Source: Gracilaria gracilis (Eukaryota; Rhodophyta; Florideophyceae; Gracilariales; Gracilariaceae). From it: a DNA stretch of 64,000 nt. A program made the position numbers and the translations under genes. A model generated the notes under the pieces. The model did not search any database. It was given only the letters and a program-made list of their open reading frames with translations, and was not told the origin of the DNA. This document shows positions 1-9,850 of the stretch, one piece after another; within the stretch, counting starts at the first letter, position 1, and each line of letters opens with the position of its first letter. Where the stretch lies: positions 114,248 to 178,247 of the forward strand of contig JARGSG010000106.1 of NCBI GenBank assembly GCA_030374805.1. The letters run 5' to 3'.

Positions 1-16
1 CCACTTGGGCGTGCTC

Positions 17-3000
17 ATGGCCACCCATGCCGCCGCTGGTGGGAGGCGCGTCAAGCTGTACGTGCTCACCGATGACGGCAAATGGGGCGACCGCGGAACC
101 GGCTCCTTGACCTGCCACCCCGACCCGCACACCAAGCTGTTCACCGTGCGCGTTTTGGCAGAAGCTACCGGTGCATTGCTGCTGTCGTCGCAGCTCCGTT
201 CCAACGCCGACGCGTCCTACCGTCGTCCCGAGAACAATATCATCTCATGGAATGAGCGTGCGCTCCCCGACTCCAACTCTCCCACTGAGGTGGCGCTGTC
301 GTTCGCCGATCCTGACGGGTGCTCTGAGTTGTGGCGAAAGATTGTCATGGTTGACAGTCTTATGCGCCCTTCGCCGCCACAGCGCGCTGCGCAGCAGCAA
401 TCGAAAACTGATACCGCCGTGCCCTCCCTGACCGCCAATGCACCGCAACCGTCGCAATCTTTGCATGCAGTGCACGCGCGCGAGTCTTCGCCGCATGAAA
501 CGGCCACAAGCGGCGATGTGAAAGGCGACGCTGACGCGCGTGATCAGTATCAACCGCCTACACCTCCAGCTCGTTTACCGGATCTGTCTACCGCGGTCGG
601 TACTCATGAAATGCGCTTGTTCGATGACAACATTCCCAATTCCAGCTGGAATCGCGATGCGTTCGAAGATGTTTTGTTTCAAGAAGGCGCCAATCTCATG
701 TGCCTAACAGCAGCTCAGACAACCATTCGTATGACTCCAAACGCGAGCAACAGTCTTCTTGGAGTTGAGCAACTCATATTGGCTATGCCAGATCCGGATC
801 GCGACGGCATAATGACGCTTGTTCATCTACTTACGCAGTCGAAATTAATGGAGAACCAAAACATTCGTCAAGCGTTCGTGCGACTGGTATCTTCATCGCA
901 GTTCATTGAGTCGCTTTGTAAGACGTTTCGCGAAACTGAAGTTAGAGGAGATGTTGAGCTGTTAGGCGCACTAAACATTCTTGTACGCTCTTTGTTTCGT
1001 CTTGGTGCGAATAACGTGCTCGAAGTGCTTCTCAGCGAAAAATATCTGACAGATGTTATTGGGACTCTGGAATACGATGAGCAGAACCTTCCACGCTTCT
1101 CCAGGGCGTTGAATGAATTGAAGCGAAGGCGTGCACTTCGTGACGAGAAGAGGTCTTCTGGCGCTCACCAACAAAATGCTGAGAATGCATCCAACATGTC
1201 GCACGTCCGCGGCGACCACGATCAACGCGCACGAGATGCACCCAGTGCACCCAATGCAACGCCTACCGTGATAGAGTGTCAGTCTGACTCTCCCTCGTTG
1301 AAGGACAAGTCCCAAACGATTAGTCAGTCAGGGGTTGTTAGTCTATCTGACGGAGACGTGACGGAGGCGTCATCAGAGCATGTTCCGATTCAGGCCAAGC
1401 AGCATAGAAGAATAGATGATGCGCGTGAAACCGCTGTCGATGGAAACGTGCGCAAGGATAGAGACGAGATCATGAGTAGTACAGTAGATGAAGCGAAACC
1501 CCAAGTCAGCCATAACTCGCCATCCTGCAAGAACAACGACGAGGAAACGACTTCCTCTGGAAATATGGGTAGCCAGGATTTGGATAAACCTTTGGTTCTC
1601 CGACGGCATCGCGACTTTTTGGAGAGGACAGTATTGTACAAATCGGTTATTCCTATCACCGACGCATCCGTGTTGGCCAAAATTCATCAGAACTATCGCA
1701 TAACTTACATTCGGGATGTTATTCTGTCGCGGGCAAATGACGAAACTATTGCAAACTCACTATCGAACTTGACTGTATTCAACAATGTTGATATCATTAT
1801 GTACTTTATCAGGGGTAACATTGCATTGCGTGAGGTGTTTGAACGTCTTAACCATGCATTGGATCAGCGAAGGAAGCTAAGATTCGGGAGTATTAGCTCC
1901 AATGATCCAAATCGATACTCGATTCAAAACGACAATTCTGGTGAAATTGACGCCATACAAGCGCAGTCGGATGATGGAAAGCAAGATGTTGCTCGAGATT
2001 CAGGTTACTGCAAGAGCACGTCGCAAGCCACAAGCAGAGAAGAATGTGCCTCAGACGAGAGGAGAAAGGGAGAACAGCACTCAAATGCCACCGAAAGCGC
2101 GAACAGCAGTCGAAGCAGAGCGACTCAGGCTGCGAGCGATACGAACGTTACATCGTCGAGGGAAGCCTCTACCTCTACGAGAAAACTTTGCGCTCAGAAT
2201 GAAAGACATGGAAAGAGGAACATATTTGATTCTGGAACGTGTGATTTGAAATCCTCGGAACGAAGCGTTGACACTCGAAGTGAGCTGATGTGCACACTAG
2301 GGTTCATGAAGGAGTTGTGTGGTATTGTTCGAGGACAGCAAGTGGGGCTGAGGGACAGGTTTTACTCATTGCTCTTGGAGCTTGGGATACTTGACGCAGT
2401 TTTGATTATCTTGGAGGAAGAGGATAATGGCCTGCGGTCGTTGGCATGCGACATTCTAGCAGCGGTTATAATTCATAATCCAGTTGAAGTTAGGAGCCGA
2501 ATCCTAAAGAATGTCACGCAGCAGGACTCCTCTGTTCCACGAAAACAAGGTGAGAACGATGAATCGAAGTGTGAGTCCAATGCGACTGGGGCGATTATCA
2601 CCGAAGAAAGCTCAACGCAGCAGCAAAAAAACGGAGAAACGCAAACGTGCGTTGCGAAGAACGAGCAAGACAGCGAAGATAGCAAGACTATCAATGCAAA
2701 GCGTGAACGACTTGACGCAGTTGAAAATATGGGCACCGAGATTCACTCAAGACGCATTAATGATCATGAATCGAAGGAGGGCGGCGACAAGGAACGAAAT
2801 GCTGAGACAAGTCCAGTGATGATGAACGATATGAAAAAGGAGGAGAATAGAAGGGAGAACGAAGCGAACGAGAGCAAGGAAAGACGCGAGCAAGGAAGAG
2901 CGAGTAAAGAGGTAGGGGGCAACGAAAGGGAAGGGAAATGCGTCTCTCTGGTCGAAAGCGTGGGAAGCAAAGAGTGCAAGAAGAGAAGTCGGTCGAAGTG

Positions 3001-3997
3001 GCGAGTGGAAACGGACTTCCCACTGCTGAGCATGATGATGAAAGTAATTTGTGAGGATAGTGAGAGCGGCTTAGTACTGTGCATGCTTGACATGGTTCGT
3101 ATTTTAGTGGACCCCGGAACGATGAGACTTCCGGACAGGGGGAAGTTCTTGGAAGTGTTCTACGGGAAGTTTGCGCGACGGCTTCTCGATCCGATTGTAT
3201 CGACTGGTCGCTGGCACGAAGTAAGAGTTGAGGCGTCTGTAGTGGAGAATGTGGGGTATCTGTGCGACATGCTTTCGTACTGCGTGATGCACCATGATTA
3301 CCACGCGAGGTACTTTGTGATCGGGTTCGATGTGGGCGCGAAGGTGTGCACGCTGTTGCTGCACGCTCGCGCGCACGTGCGTTTGGCTGCGATCCGGTTT
3401 GTGCGCACGTGCCTTGGGATGTGTGAAGACTTCTACGATGGATATCTGGTGAGGCGTGGACTGGTGGGGCACGTGATGGACGTGTTCGCGCGCAACGGCG
3501 GGCGGGACAACCTGACACAGTCGGCAATTTTGGAGCTGGTATCGTTCGTGACGCGGCGGGGGCGGGGGCTGGTGCTGCGCGAGGTGGTGGAACGGTACGG
3601 CGACGTGTTGGCGCGGAGCGCGCAACACAGCGGGGTGTACGGTGACGCGCGGCGCCGATGGGAGGAGCTGCGGCGGGGGGACGAACGCTGGGACAAGGTG
3701 GGCGTGGAGGCGATTGGGGGAGCGGCGGAGGGAGGGGCGGGCCAAGTGATGACGCGGGAGATGGTGGGGGGGATGGAGGTAGACGATGTAGGGGAAGGGG
3801 AAGAGCGCGAGCGCGAGACGCGGCGCGGCGGGCGGCTGTCGATGTCGTCGAGCGAAGTGCGGGCGCGGGGCGCGGCGGCGGTGCAGGGCGCGGCGGAGAC
3901 GGGGGCGTGGCAGGCGGACAGCGGCGAGCACGACGAAGATGCGGGGGGGTCGAAGCGGCGGCGCGTGTGCGCGCGCGCGGCTGAGGGCGTGCGATGA
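17..3997 (+). CDS. PPP4R3: Protein phosphatase 4 regulatory subunit 3 (PP4R3/SMEK family)
   Basis: Regulatory and targeting subunit of the PP4 phosphatase, acting in DNA damage response and nuclear signalling in other eukaryotes. The first ATG in frame (17) gives 1,326 residues. Residues about 10-110 form the EVH1/PH-like domain, with the family motif VKLYVLTDDGKWGDRGTG near the start. Armadillo-like SMK-1 blocks follow at about 185-360, 530-620 (FLERTVLYKSVIPITD, KIHQNYRITYIRDVIL), 765-825 (LGILDAVLIILEE) and 1000-1210 (CVMHHDYHARYFV, EDFYDGYL). The blocks keep family order but are separated by long Ser/Glu/Lys-rich low-complexity inserts, so the protein is far longer than the roughly 820-residue animal form. 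The C-terminal 120 residues are Gly/Arg/Glu-rich and encoded by very GC-rich DNA. Family assignment is firm; which inserts are translated rather than spliced out is not. Confidence 0.93.
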   Translation: MATHAAAGGRRVKLYVLTDDGKWGDRGTGSLTCHPDPHTKLFTVRVLAEATGALLLSSQLRSNADASYRRPENNIISWNERALPDSNSPTEVALSFADPDGCSELWRKIVMVDSLMRPSPPQRAAQQQSKTDTAVPSLTANAPQPSQSLHAVHARESSPHETATSGDVKGDADARDQYQPPTPPARLPDLSTAVGTHEMRLFDDNIPNSSWNRDAFEDVLFQEGANLMCLTAAQTTIRMTPNASNSLLGVEQLILAMPDPDRDGIMTLVHLLTQSKLMENQNIRQAFVRLVSSSQFIESLCKTFRETEVRGDVELLGALNILVRSLFRLGANNVLEVLLSEKYLTDVIGTLEYDEQNLPRFSRALNELKRRRALRDEKRSSGAHQQNAENASNMSHVRGDHDQRARDAPSAPNATPTVIECQSDSPSLKDKSQTISQSGVVSLSDGDVTEASSEHVPIQAKQHRRIDDARETAVDGNVRKDRDEIMSSTVDEAKPQVSHNSPSCKNNDEETTSSGNMGSQDLDKPLVLRRHRDFLERTVLYKSVIPITDASVLAKIHQNYRITYIRDVILSRANDETIANSLSNLTVFNNVDIIMYFIRGNIALREVFERLNHALDQRRKLRFGSISSNDPNRYSIQNDNSGEIDAIQAQSDDGKQDVARDSGYCKSTSQATSREECASDERRKGEQHSNATESANSSRSRATQAASDTNVTSSREASTSTRKLCAQNERHGKRNIFDSGTCDLKSSERSVDTRSELMCTLGFMKELCGIVRGQQVGLRDRFYSLLLELGILDAVLIILEEEDNGLRSLACDILAAVIIHNPVEVRSRILKNVTQQDSSVPRKQGENDESKCESNATGAIITEESSTQQQKNGETQTCVAKNEQDSEDSKTINAKRERLDAVENMGTEIHSRRINDHESKEGGDKERNAETSPVMMNDMKKEENRRENEANESKERREQGRASKEVGGNEREGKCVSLVESVGSKECKKRSRSKWRVETDFPLLSMMMKVICEDSESGLVLCMLDMVRILVDPGTMRLPDRGKFLEVFYGKFARRLLDPIVSTGRWHEVRVEASVVENVGYLCDMLSYCVMHHDYHARYFVIGFDVGAKVCTLLLHARAHVRLAAIRFVRTCLGMCEDFYDGYLVRRGLVGHVMDVFARNGGRDNLTQSAILELVSFVTRRGRGLVLREVVERYGDVLARSAQHSGVYGDARRRWEELRRGDERWDKVGVEAIGGAAEGGAGQVMTREMVGGMEVDDVGEGEERERETRRGGRLSMSSSEVRARGAAAVQGAAETGAWQADSGEHDEDAGGSKRRRVCARAAEGVR

Positions 3998-4675
3998 TTG
4001 GCGGCGCGCGCGCCAGGTCATCGCGCGCCCGATTTCGGGCCGTGCTGCGCTCACCGCCGCCGCTGCTGCGTGCGCGCGCCGCTTGTGTGTGAGCGCGCCG
4101 CTGCCTCGGCCGTGCGTGGCGCGTTCCACACAACTTGTTGCTGCCGATGCTCACCGCTTGTTAAACGCAGCTGCCGCCGCCCGCCGCCTCCTCCACCCGC
4201 CCTCGCTCCCCGTACATGTCGCCCGTCTTCCCCGCGCTTCCCCTCCCCCGTTCCGTTACCCACACCGCCGCCCCGCTTCCCCCTCTCCGTCACTGCTGCG
4301 TCCCGTTCCGTCTTCAAGCTGGTTTGCGATAACCCCAAGTGCCCGGCGTGCGCGGCGCTTGCCTTGTCGCCGCTTAGCAGTCCGACGCACCAACATTCGC
4401 TCCGTCCGAGCAGTGCGCACAGTGCCCGCTCCGTGTCCGAAGCCTCTGACCAGCACCGCCCCGTGCCTCACGAACCGCGTCGCCACCGACACCTCCACAA
4501 GAAGCTTGTACATCACCGTCACCACCACCGCCACCACCACCTCCTCCGTCGCTCAGCGCCGTCGCCCAAGCACTCGGTCGAACACGCGCCGCCGCCTTCT
4601 GAAGCTGCTCGCGAGTTGGTTGAAGAGCACAATCACTGTCGACTTGCCGCTACCGCAGCCACTGTCAACCGTCAA
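3998..4675 (+). promoter_or_regulatory. Intergenic leader between PP4R3 and CK1
   Basis: 678 bases with no ATG in the CK1 frame, although that frame happens to be open throughout. The region is GC-rich at its left end and then strongly pyrimidine-rich (C/T runs at 4180-4320), followed by a CAC-rich stretch around 4500-4560. It must hold the CK1 promoter and 5' UTR. I see no TATA box. Confidence 0.5.
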
Positions 4676-5611
4676 ATGGCGTTGGATAATGAGCGATTGA
4701 TTGCGGGCCGTTGGCGCTTTGGCCAAAAGCTGGGCGCGGGCGCGTTCGGCGAGGTTTGGAGCGCTGTGGACGTGGAGACCAAGAAGAAGGTGGCCGTCAA
4801 AGTGGAGCGTTCTTCCAGTAAGCATCCGCAGCTGTACTATGAACACCGCGTGTACAAGTGGTTGAACAATGGATCGGCGCAGTTGACCGGCATTCCAAAG
4901 TGCCGCTTCTTCGGTACCATGAGCAACTACAACATGCTGGTGATGGACTACTTGGGCCCCAGCTTGGAGGACTGTCTGAATGAGTGCCACAGGAGACTGA
5001 GCTTGAAGTCGGTGCTGATGATCGGCATTCAGTCGATGCGTCGCATCGAATATGTACACAGCCGCAGTTTTCTACACCGCGATATCAAACCGGATAATAT
5101 GTTGATGGGCAGTGACGATGTGAGCACGGTTTACTTGGTGGATTTTGGGCTGGCAAAGCGCTTCCGCGATCACGTGAGCAAGCAGCACTTGCCGTACCGC
5201 GAGGGGAAGCATCTGACGGGCACGGCTCGGTACGCATCGGTGCCGACGCATCTGGGGGTTGAACAGGCGCGACGCGACGATCTTGAGTCGCTGGGCTACG
5301 TGCTTGTGTACTTGTATAAGGGGATGTTGCCGTGGCAGGGAATCAAGACGGCGAATAAGAAACAAAAGTATGCTAAGATTAAGGACAAGAAGATGAACAT
5401 ATCGCCGCGAGACCTATGTCGGGAGATGCCATCTCAGATGGTGGAATACTTTCGATATGTGCGTCGACTGGAGTTTGAGGATCGACCGGACTATTCTTAT
5501 TTGAGAAGCCTATTTAGAAAGGCGTTGGAGAGAAGGGGGCTGCAGGACGATGGCGTATTTGACTGGATGGAGTCGTCGTCGCTGCGTAGTTCTCGAAAGT
5601 CTAGAAAGTAG
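4676..5611 (+). CDS. CK1: Casein kinase 1 family serine/threonine kinase
   Basis: 311-residue kinase with little beyond the catalytic domain. The glycine loop is LGAGAFGEV (19-27), the ATP lysine K42 lies in AVKVE, the catalytic loop is HRDIKPDN (134-141) and DFG is at 156-158. CK1 hallmarks replace the usual APE region: KHLTGTARYAS followed by THLG and a RRDDLESLGYVLVYL segment, then GMLPWQG. ATG 4676 is the only in-frame methionine before the kinase domain. Differences from the usual family text include V for I/N in the ARYASVPTHLG segment and M for F in DNMLMG. The C terminus is short and basic, ending SSRKSRK, unlike the long tails of CK1 delta/epsilon. Housekeeping roles in circadian, Wnt-like or trafficking phosphorylation are known for the family; none can be chosen from sequence. 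Confidence 0.95.
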   Translation: MALDNERLIAGRWRFGQKLGAGAFGEVWSAVDVETKKKVAVKVERSSSKHPQLYYEHRVYKWLNNGSAQLTGIPKCRFFGTMSNYNMLVMDYLGPSLEDCLNECHRRLSLKSVLMIGIQSMRRIEYVHSRSFLHRDIKPDNMLMGSDDVSTVYLVDFGLAKRFRDHVSKQHLPYREGKHLTGTARYASVPTHLGVEQARRDDLESLGYVLVYLYKGMLPWQGIKTANKKQKYAKIKDKKMNISPRDLCREMPSQMVEYFRYVRRLEFEDRPDYSYLRSLFRKALERRGLQDDGVFDWMESSSLRSSRKSRK

Positions 5612-6059
5612 AAGAAAGTTTTATTGAAGTGTGGCGCGCACGATCAGATGATGATGATCATCTCATGTGTGCAGCCCGTTTTGTTCAAGTGCGGTTATTG
5701 CGTGCGCAGCGCGTAGCGTGCATTTGGCATGCAAATGCCGTTTCTACACGCGCAGCTGATGATGCAACTTTTCAAGTGGCGCTCGCGCGACGTTGCTGTG
5801 TGCTGTCTCGAGACCGCCGCGCGACGTGCCGCGCTGCCGCTGAACAAACCGATCATTGATGAGCTGTGGCTGTGCCACGTGCGCTGCGTGGCCACGCTGG
5901 CAGCGCGTCATGAGCCCCCTTGTCCTCGCGCCGCCAGCTGTGTGTGTGCGTAGCTATGATGAGCATATCTTCCTTGGCGAGGTAAAGCCGCCGTGACTGG
6001 TGATGATGTAAAGGCTATTCTTTGAGAAACGCACGCCGTTCTCCTTGTTCCACGGCGTC
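5612..6059. other. Intergenic, CK1 to ferredoxin
   Basis: About 450 bases. A GATGATGATCATC palindrome-like run sits near 5645-5660, just after the CK1 stop. Otherwise mixed GC-rich sequence; no supported gene. Confidence 0.4.
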
Positions 6060-6617
6060 ATGTCGGCCGTGTCTCGAGTGGCGGCGCGCTTGATGCGCAT
6101 CCGCCCGCTTTGTGGCTCTGCCAACGCGCTGCGCGCCACGGCCAGCCGCCAGCATCGTGCGAGTGATGATGCGCCGCGCGCGCGCGCGGCCGAGGTCTCG
6201 CTCACGTTTGTGAATCGCGATGGATCGGAACGCGTGGTTTGTGCAAACGAAGGCGAATCACTGCTAGAAATAGCCCACGAGAGGGGCATTGACTTGGAAG
6301 GCGCTTGTGAGGGCAGTTTGGCTTGTTCTACATGTCACGTTTATCTGGATCAGGCTTCGTTTCAAAAGCTGGACGAACCGTGCGACGACGAGAATGACAT
6401 GCTTGATTTGGCTTTTGCGCTCTCCGAGCTGTACGTTTCCTAGCTTCATATTATTCCCCTGTACAAACATGCACTGACACTTTGTCTTGACCTTGAGAGA
6501 AGATCGCGACTGGGATGCCAGGTAAAGCTTTCAAAACAACTCGAAGGAATGCGCGTCACACTTCCACCCGCCACAAGAAACATGGCCGTCGACGGTTTTG
6601 TTCCCCAACCCCACTAA
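6060..6617 (+). CDS. Adrenodoxin-type mitochondrial [2Fe-2S] ferredoxin, two exons
   Basis: Small electron carrier of the vertebrate adrenodoxin/yeast Yah1 class, feeding electrons to Fe-S cluster assembly and related mitochondrial reactions. CDS is join(6060..6430, 6500..6617), 162 residues. The first 43 residues are rich in Arg/Ala/Ser and fit a mitochondrial presequence. Cluster ligands are C83, C89, C92 (GACEGSLACSTCHVY) and C130 (RLGCQV), which gives the exact CX5CX2CX37C spacing of this family only when the 69-bp intron is removed. The motif DENDMLDLAFAL precedes the splice and LPPATRNMAVDG closes the protein. Without splicing the frame stops at 6443 and lacks the fourth ligand. The gene ends 9 bp from the stop of the convergent minus-strand gene. 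Confidence 0.93.
6431..6499 (+). other. Spliceosomal intron in ferredoxin gene
   Basis: 69 bp, begins GTACGT and ends TTGAGAG. A CACTGACAC stretch near 6471 could serve as branch site. Phase 2. Its removal restores the fourth cluster cysteine and the conserved C terminus. It is the only intron I can support in the window. Confidence 0.88.
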
Positions 6618-6626
6618 ACCCACCGC

Positions 6627-8930
6627 TTAAACAATCTCACCGAAAGCGTTGTCCAGCTGTGCCTTGAACGCCCTCAACCCCTCCCTTGAATTCGTCATTC
6701 CTCTCAGTCTAGCAATCTCACTCGCCACCGCTGCCATAACTGGCGCGCTCATACCTTCAGTCTCCGTGTCGCCTCGCTGCTCAGCAGTCCCTACGTTGTT
6801 CCGAATGCTCGCAACGTTCTTCGGTCGAGCCGCGCTTGCCAACATTTCTCTAGTGCGTGCTGTGGCGGTCTGAGCTGCCTTTCGCGTAGAGCGTCGTACA
6901 CTTGCGCGAGTTGCCACACAGCGTTCGCGGTTCACCCGCTTTCGTTCGGTAGTTGCCGCTGCCACTGCCTTGCGTAGAGAGCGCGCTTTTGGTGTCTTCA
7001 GTGCTTCCAATTGCATTCGTACGCTGCTTGAACCAGCTTCTGGGGCTACTCCATCCCCGCCTTCGTTCAGAATGCTGTCTGCTACACCTTCCATTTCCTT
7101 CACCAGCAGGTTATTCACGTCGCCATCAAGTTCATAAACCATTTGTCCCACCAAAGTCGACAACTCCTGCTCGCTCATACGCATCAGCCTCATTTTGCAC
7201 AGATGGTTCAGATTGTTCACCTTTTGTTCTACCTCGTTCTGCAAAGCTTCGCACTTGATTTGTCGATATGCTTCTAACTTTGCACAACATTTATCACGTT
7301 CTTTTTCCATCCTTGCGATTGCTGTCATGAATGCATCATAATGCTCCTTCTTTTCTTCTTCGGTCATGGCTTCCTCATCCTCGTCTTCGTCCAATTCTTT
7401 GTCATCTTCGTTGATGGTACCTTTTCCAACCCCTTCTTCATGGACAGCATTCTCAACCAACGCTTCACAGTTTTCTTCTGAGTCTTCAACTGAAGCGTCG
7501 TCTAATCTCTCTTGATGACTTACACCCGGTGGCTGACTTGTTCGCCTTGGTGATCGTAATCTGGGACTTTGTGGTCCTCTCAACACCAGTTGGCTATCAG
7601 CTCCGTTCGCTTCCGTTATAGAATCCCCCCTCGGATGCATGTTCTCCTTTTGAACAACCACATTGTCAAGAGTCAAATTTGCACCGCCAGCTGCTTTTCT
7701 GCTGCTCTTCCGAGTACTCCGGACCACTACTTTCTTGCCAGGGGTCTTTCTCCGTTTAGAATCTCTTGTGACAGTTTTGTTCTCTTGATTCTTCAATGTA
7801 ACCAGAGGGGTTCTAACTTCCGCCAATGTATCATCCAAAGTTCTCTTCACTCCATGCTCTTGTGTTGGCGTCAAGTCTTCAGCCGTAGAAAGCCTTGAAC
7901 TCCGTCTTCGGCTGATAGGCAACGTCACGCTAGGTGATAATTTACTTTCTGTTTTGGAACCGGAGCCGATTGCGGGTGAAGCATCGCTATGAATCACAAT
8001 CACTTCTGGTGAAAGTTTTGTACCGCTTTCAGCAGTTTTGTGCACCCTCTGCTTGCGTTTCTTCTTCGAAATTAGACGACTTTCATGATGGGCTTTGTTG
8101 GATACGGATTCTTCTTTCATAGAACCTGAGAGGTTTTGTCGAATGGAATTTGACCTGGTATGAATAAGAGCCGGGGGTTCCTTCACGCTCGCCTTCCTCC
8201 CTAACCTCCTAGGAGCCGCCCGTCGCACGGGTGATGGAGACGGACTTGATTGCTGTTGTTCTGTATCAGACTCAAGGTTCGCCTCATTTAATTCTTTCGT
8301 CTTGTCAAGACGATAAGATGAGGTGGCAGTACTTGGAGATGATTCGTGGCTCGGCTCGGGTGTAATCTTGATGGGGCCGCGTTTCTTCCGCTGAAAATTG
8401 CGCGGCGGAGTGTGATGAACATTTACTTCATGTTCGTCTTGAAAAGTAACACCCTTTTTTCTGTCGGGTGGTCTTGGTGAACGTATTAGAGGCTCTGATG
8501 CGAATTTTTGTGATGATAAATGAGGTGCATGTACAGCTCGAAGACGAGCGCGTCCCGTTCTGTTCCTTGTTCTGACTGGTCGCAGTTCTAACTTAACTTG
8601 TTCATCTTTTGTTCTCGATCTCGGTGGAGTGATGCCATTCGATTCTAAAGGGTCTTGTGGCTCAGAGAAGTTGTCACCGTTCAAATGGTGATAAAAAAGA
8701 ACCAGTGCAGCCTGCACTTGCTCTGGCTTCCATGCACATTTGGAATGGGATACAAACGCTCCGGTTTTCGCGATGGTATCATCGGGCAGAGTGACGTTAA
8801 GATTCTCCTTCCACCATTCAGGGCGGTTTTTCACGGCATAAGAAGCACGAGTAGTGCCCTGCGATTCGCGAACAGCCGCCTGCAATCGCTTGATAGCCAC
8901 GCTGGGTTTCAGTGACAAAACCTCATCCAT
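6627..8930 (-). CDS. Unrecognised basic nuclear-type protein with acidic/coiled-coil segment
   Basis: 767 residues from ATG 8930. I do not recognise the family. Residues 1-85 form a compact N-terminal block (PEWWKENLNVTL, WKPEQVQAALVLFYHHLNG). A long Ser/Pro/Arg/Lys-rich disordered region follows, with many SP/TP sites and clusters such as KRRKTPGKKVVVRSTRKSSR that look like nuclear localisation signals. Around 515-620 there is an acidic stretch (DDKELDEDEDEEAMTEEEK) running into a charged helix (ARMEKERDKCCAKLEAYRQ) likely to be a coiled coil. The C terminus is again Arg/Ala-rich. A helix followed by basic TP-rich tail is loosely like Borealin of the chromosomal passenger complex, but that is a guess. 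The stop lies 9 bp from the ferredoxin stop. Confidence 0.75.
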   Translation of the reverse strand: MDEVLSLKPSVAIKRLQAAVRESQGTTRASYAVKNRPEWWKENLNVTLPDDTIAKTGAFVSHSKCAWKPEQVQAALVLFYHHLNGDNFSEPQDPLESNGITPPRSRTKDEQVKLELRPVRTRNRTGRARLRAVHAPHLSSQKFASEPLIRSPRPPDRKKGVTFQDEHEVNVHHTPPRNFQRKKRGPIKITPEPSHESSPSTATSSYRLDKTKELNEANLESDTEQQQSSPSPSPVRRAAPRRLGRKASVKEPPALIHTRSNSIRQNLSGSMKEESVSNKAHHESRLISKKKRKQRVHKTAESGTKLSPEVIVIHSDASPAIGSGSKTESKLSPSVTLPISRRRSSRLSTAEDLTPTQEHGVKRTLDDTLAEVRTPLVTLKNQENKTVTRDSKRRKTPGKKVVVRSTRKSSRKAAGGANLTLDNVVVQKENMHPRGDSITEANGADSQLVLRGPQSPRLRSPRRTSQPPGVSHQERLDDASVEDSEENCEALVENAVHEEGVGKGTINEDDKELDEDEDEEAMTEEEKKEHYDAFMTAIARMEKERDKCCAKLEAYRQIKCEALQNEVEQKVNNLNHLCKMRLMRMSEQELSTLVGQMVYELDGDVNNLLVKEMEGVADSILNEGGDGVAPEAGSSSVRMQLEALKTPKARSLRKAVAAATTERKRVNRERCVATRASVRRSTRKAAQTATARTREMLASAARPKNVASIRNNVGTAEQRGDTETEGMSAPVMAAVASEIARLRGMTNSREGLRAFKAQLDNAFGEIV

Positions 8931-9850
8931 TTCGAGCTGAAGATGGTCAAAAATAATAGCCCGTAGAAGGCGAATTGTAAGAGGGATGATTTCTCAAGGT
9001 TAGGGTCGTTGGAGAGAGACGGGGAGGTATTGGTGGCGTGGGAGGGAGAACGTTGTGAGATCGGATGTAACGAGTGGGCTCCCTCGTTTGGGAAGACTAG
9101 GCCGTTCCGGGGTTGCGCGCTTTTGAATTTCTGATGCGTGGCACACGTTGTCTTGGCGCACTTTTTGAACCCAGACTGGATTTTGAATCAGGCTTCGCTT
9201 CATAGATAGGCAGTAAAAGGGTAGGCACGGGCCGTGTCCATCTGCATGTACTTATTCTAACATTGGTAGGATCGTAATACCGAGAAGGTGGTGTTCTCAT
9301 CGGCCATGTCTTTGTATTGGTTTAGTAGGTGAGATGTAGTTACAGGGTGAAAGAGCAATTATGGTCGCTAAGATCCTGTTCAATGAACAGATTCTTCACC
9401 AACAAAAGTACTCGTACGGCGTTCATACTCAGAGATTTAAGGGATTCCAGAACTCCCAGTGTTTCACCCTATCGACAACCAGTTCCTATGGACCCACGAG
9501 GAAGTCTGTTGATAGTTAAAAGAAAGACCGGACCCCGACGCAACAGCGGCTTGCGTTCAATAATGTGCGAGTGCTTCCTTTTAGCAGCATCTGACGCAGC
9601 GACCTCATCCCAGGACATGTAGATGTCTCATTGTTTCAAACTGTAACCCGTTGGATTTGCCGAGTAAATGACGCTGCCAAGGAAACACACGGTTCGCATT
9701 GATCACCATTGAGAATAAGGTCCGTCGTCGAAAGACACAGAGAGAGAAGAAACGTTTATATAAACAAAATGTTGTACCCAAAGTATTCAAAGTCTATGCC
9801 ATCCAATGATGTACTCTGAAAAGACTTAACGGGTTTGTGAAGAATCAAAT
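8931..9850. other. Intergenic region between two minus-strand genes
   Basis: 920 bases upstream of the 8930 start and downstream of the UTP10 stop. The part next to 8930 should hold that gene's promoter. Several short open frames occur on both strands, but none has a recognisable motif or plausible length. I see no gene. Confidence 0.45.

Noticed and set aside
2757-4154. 465-codon minus-strand frame rich in Arg/Pro/Ser opposite the PP4R3 3' end
   Set aside because: Shadow of GC-rich coding DNA: composition is purely Arg/Pro/Ala/Ser and the plus strand has clear PP4R3 homology.
3998-4675. In-frame extension of CK1 upstream of ATG 4676
   Set aside because: No ATG, only a TTG; content is Pro/Arg/His-rich low complexity and CK1 homology starts at 4676.
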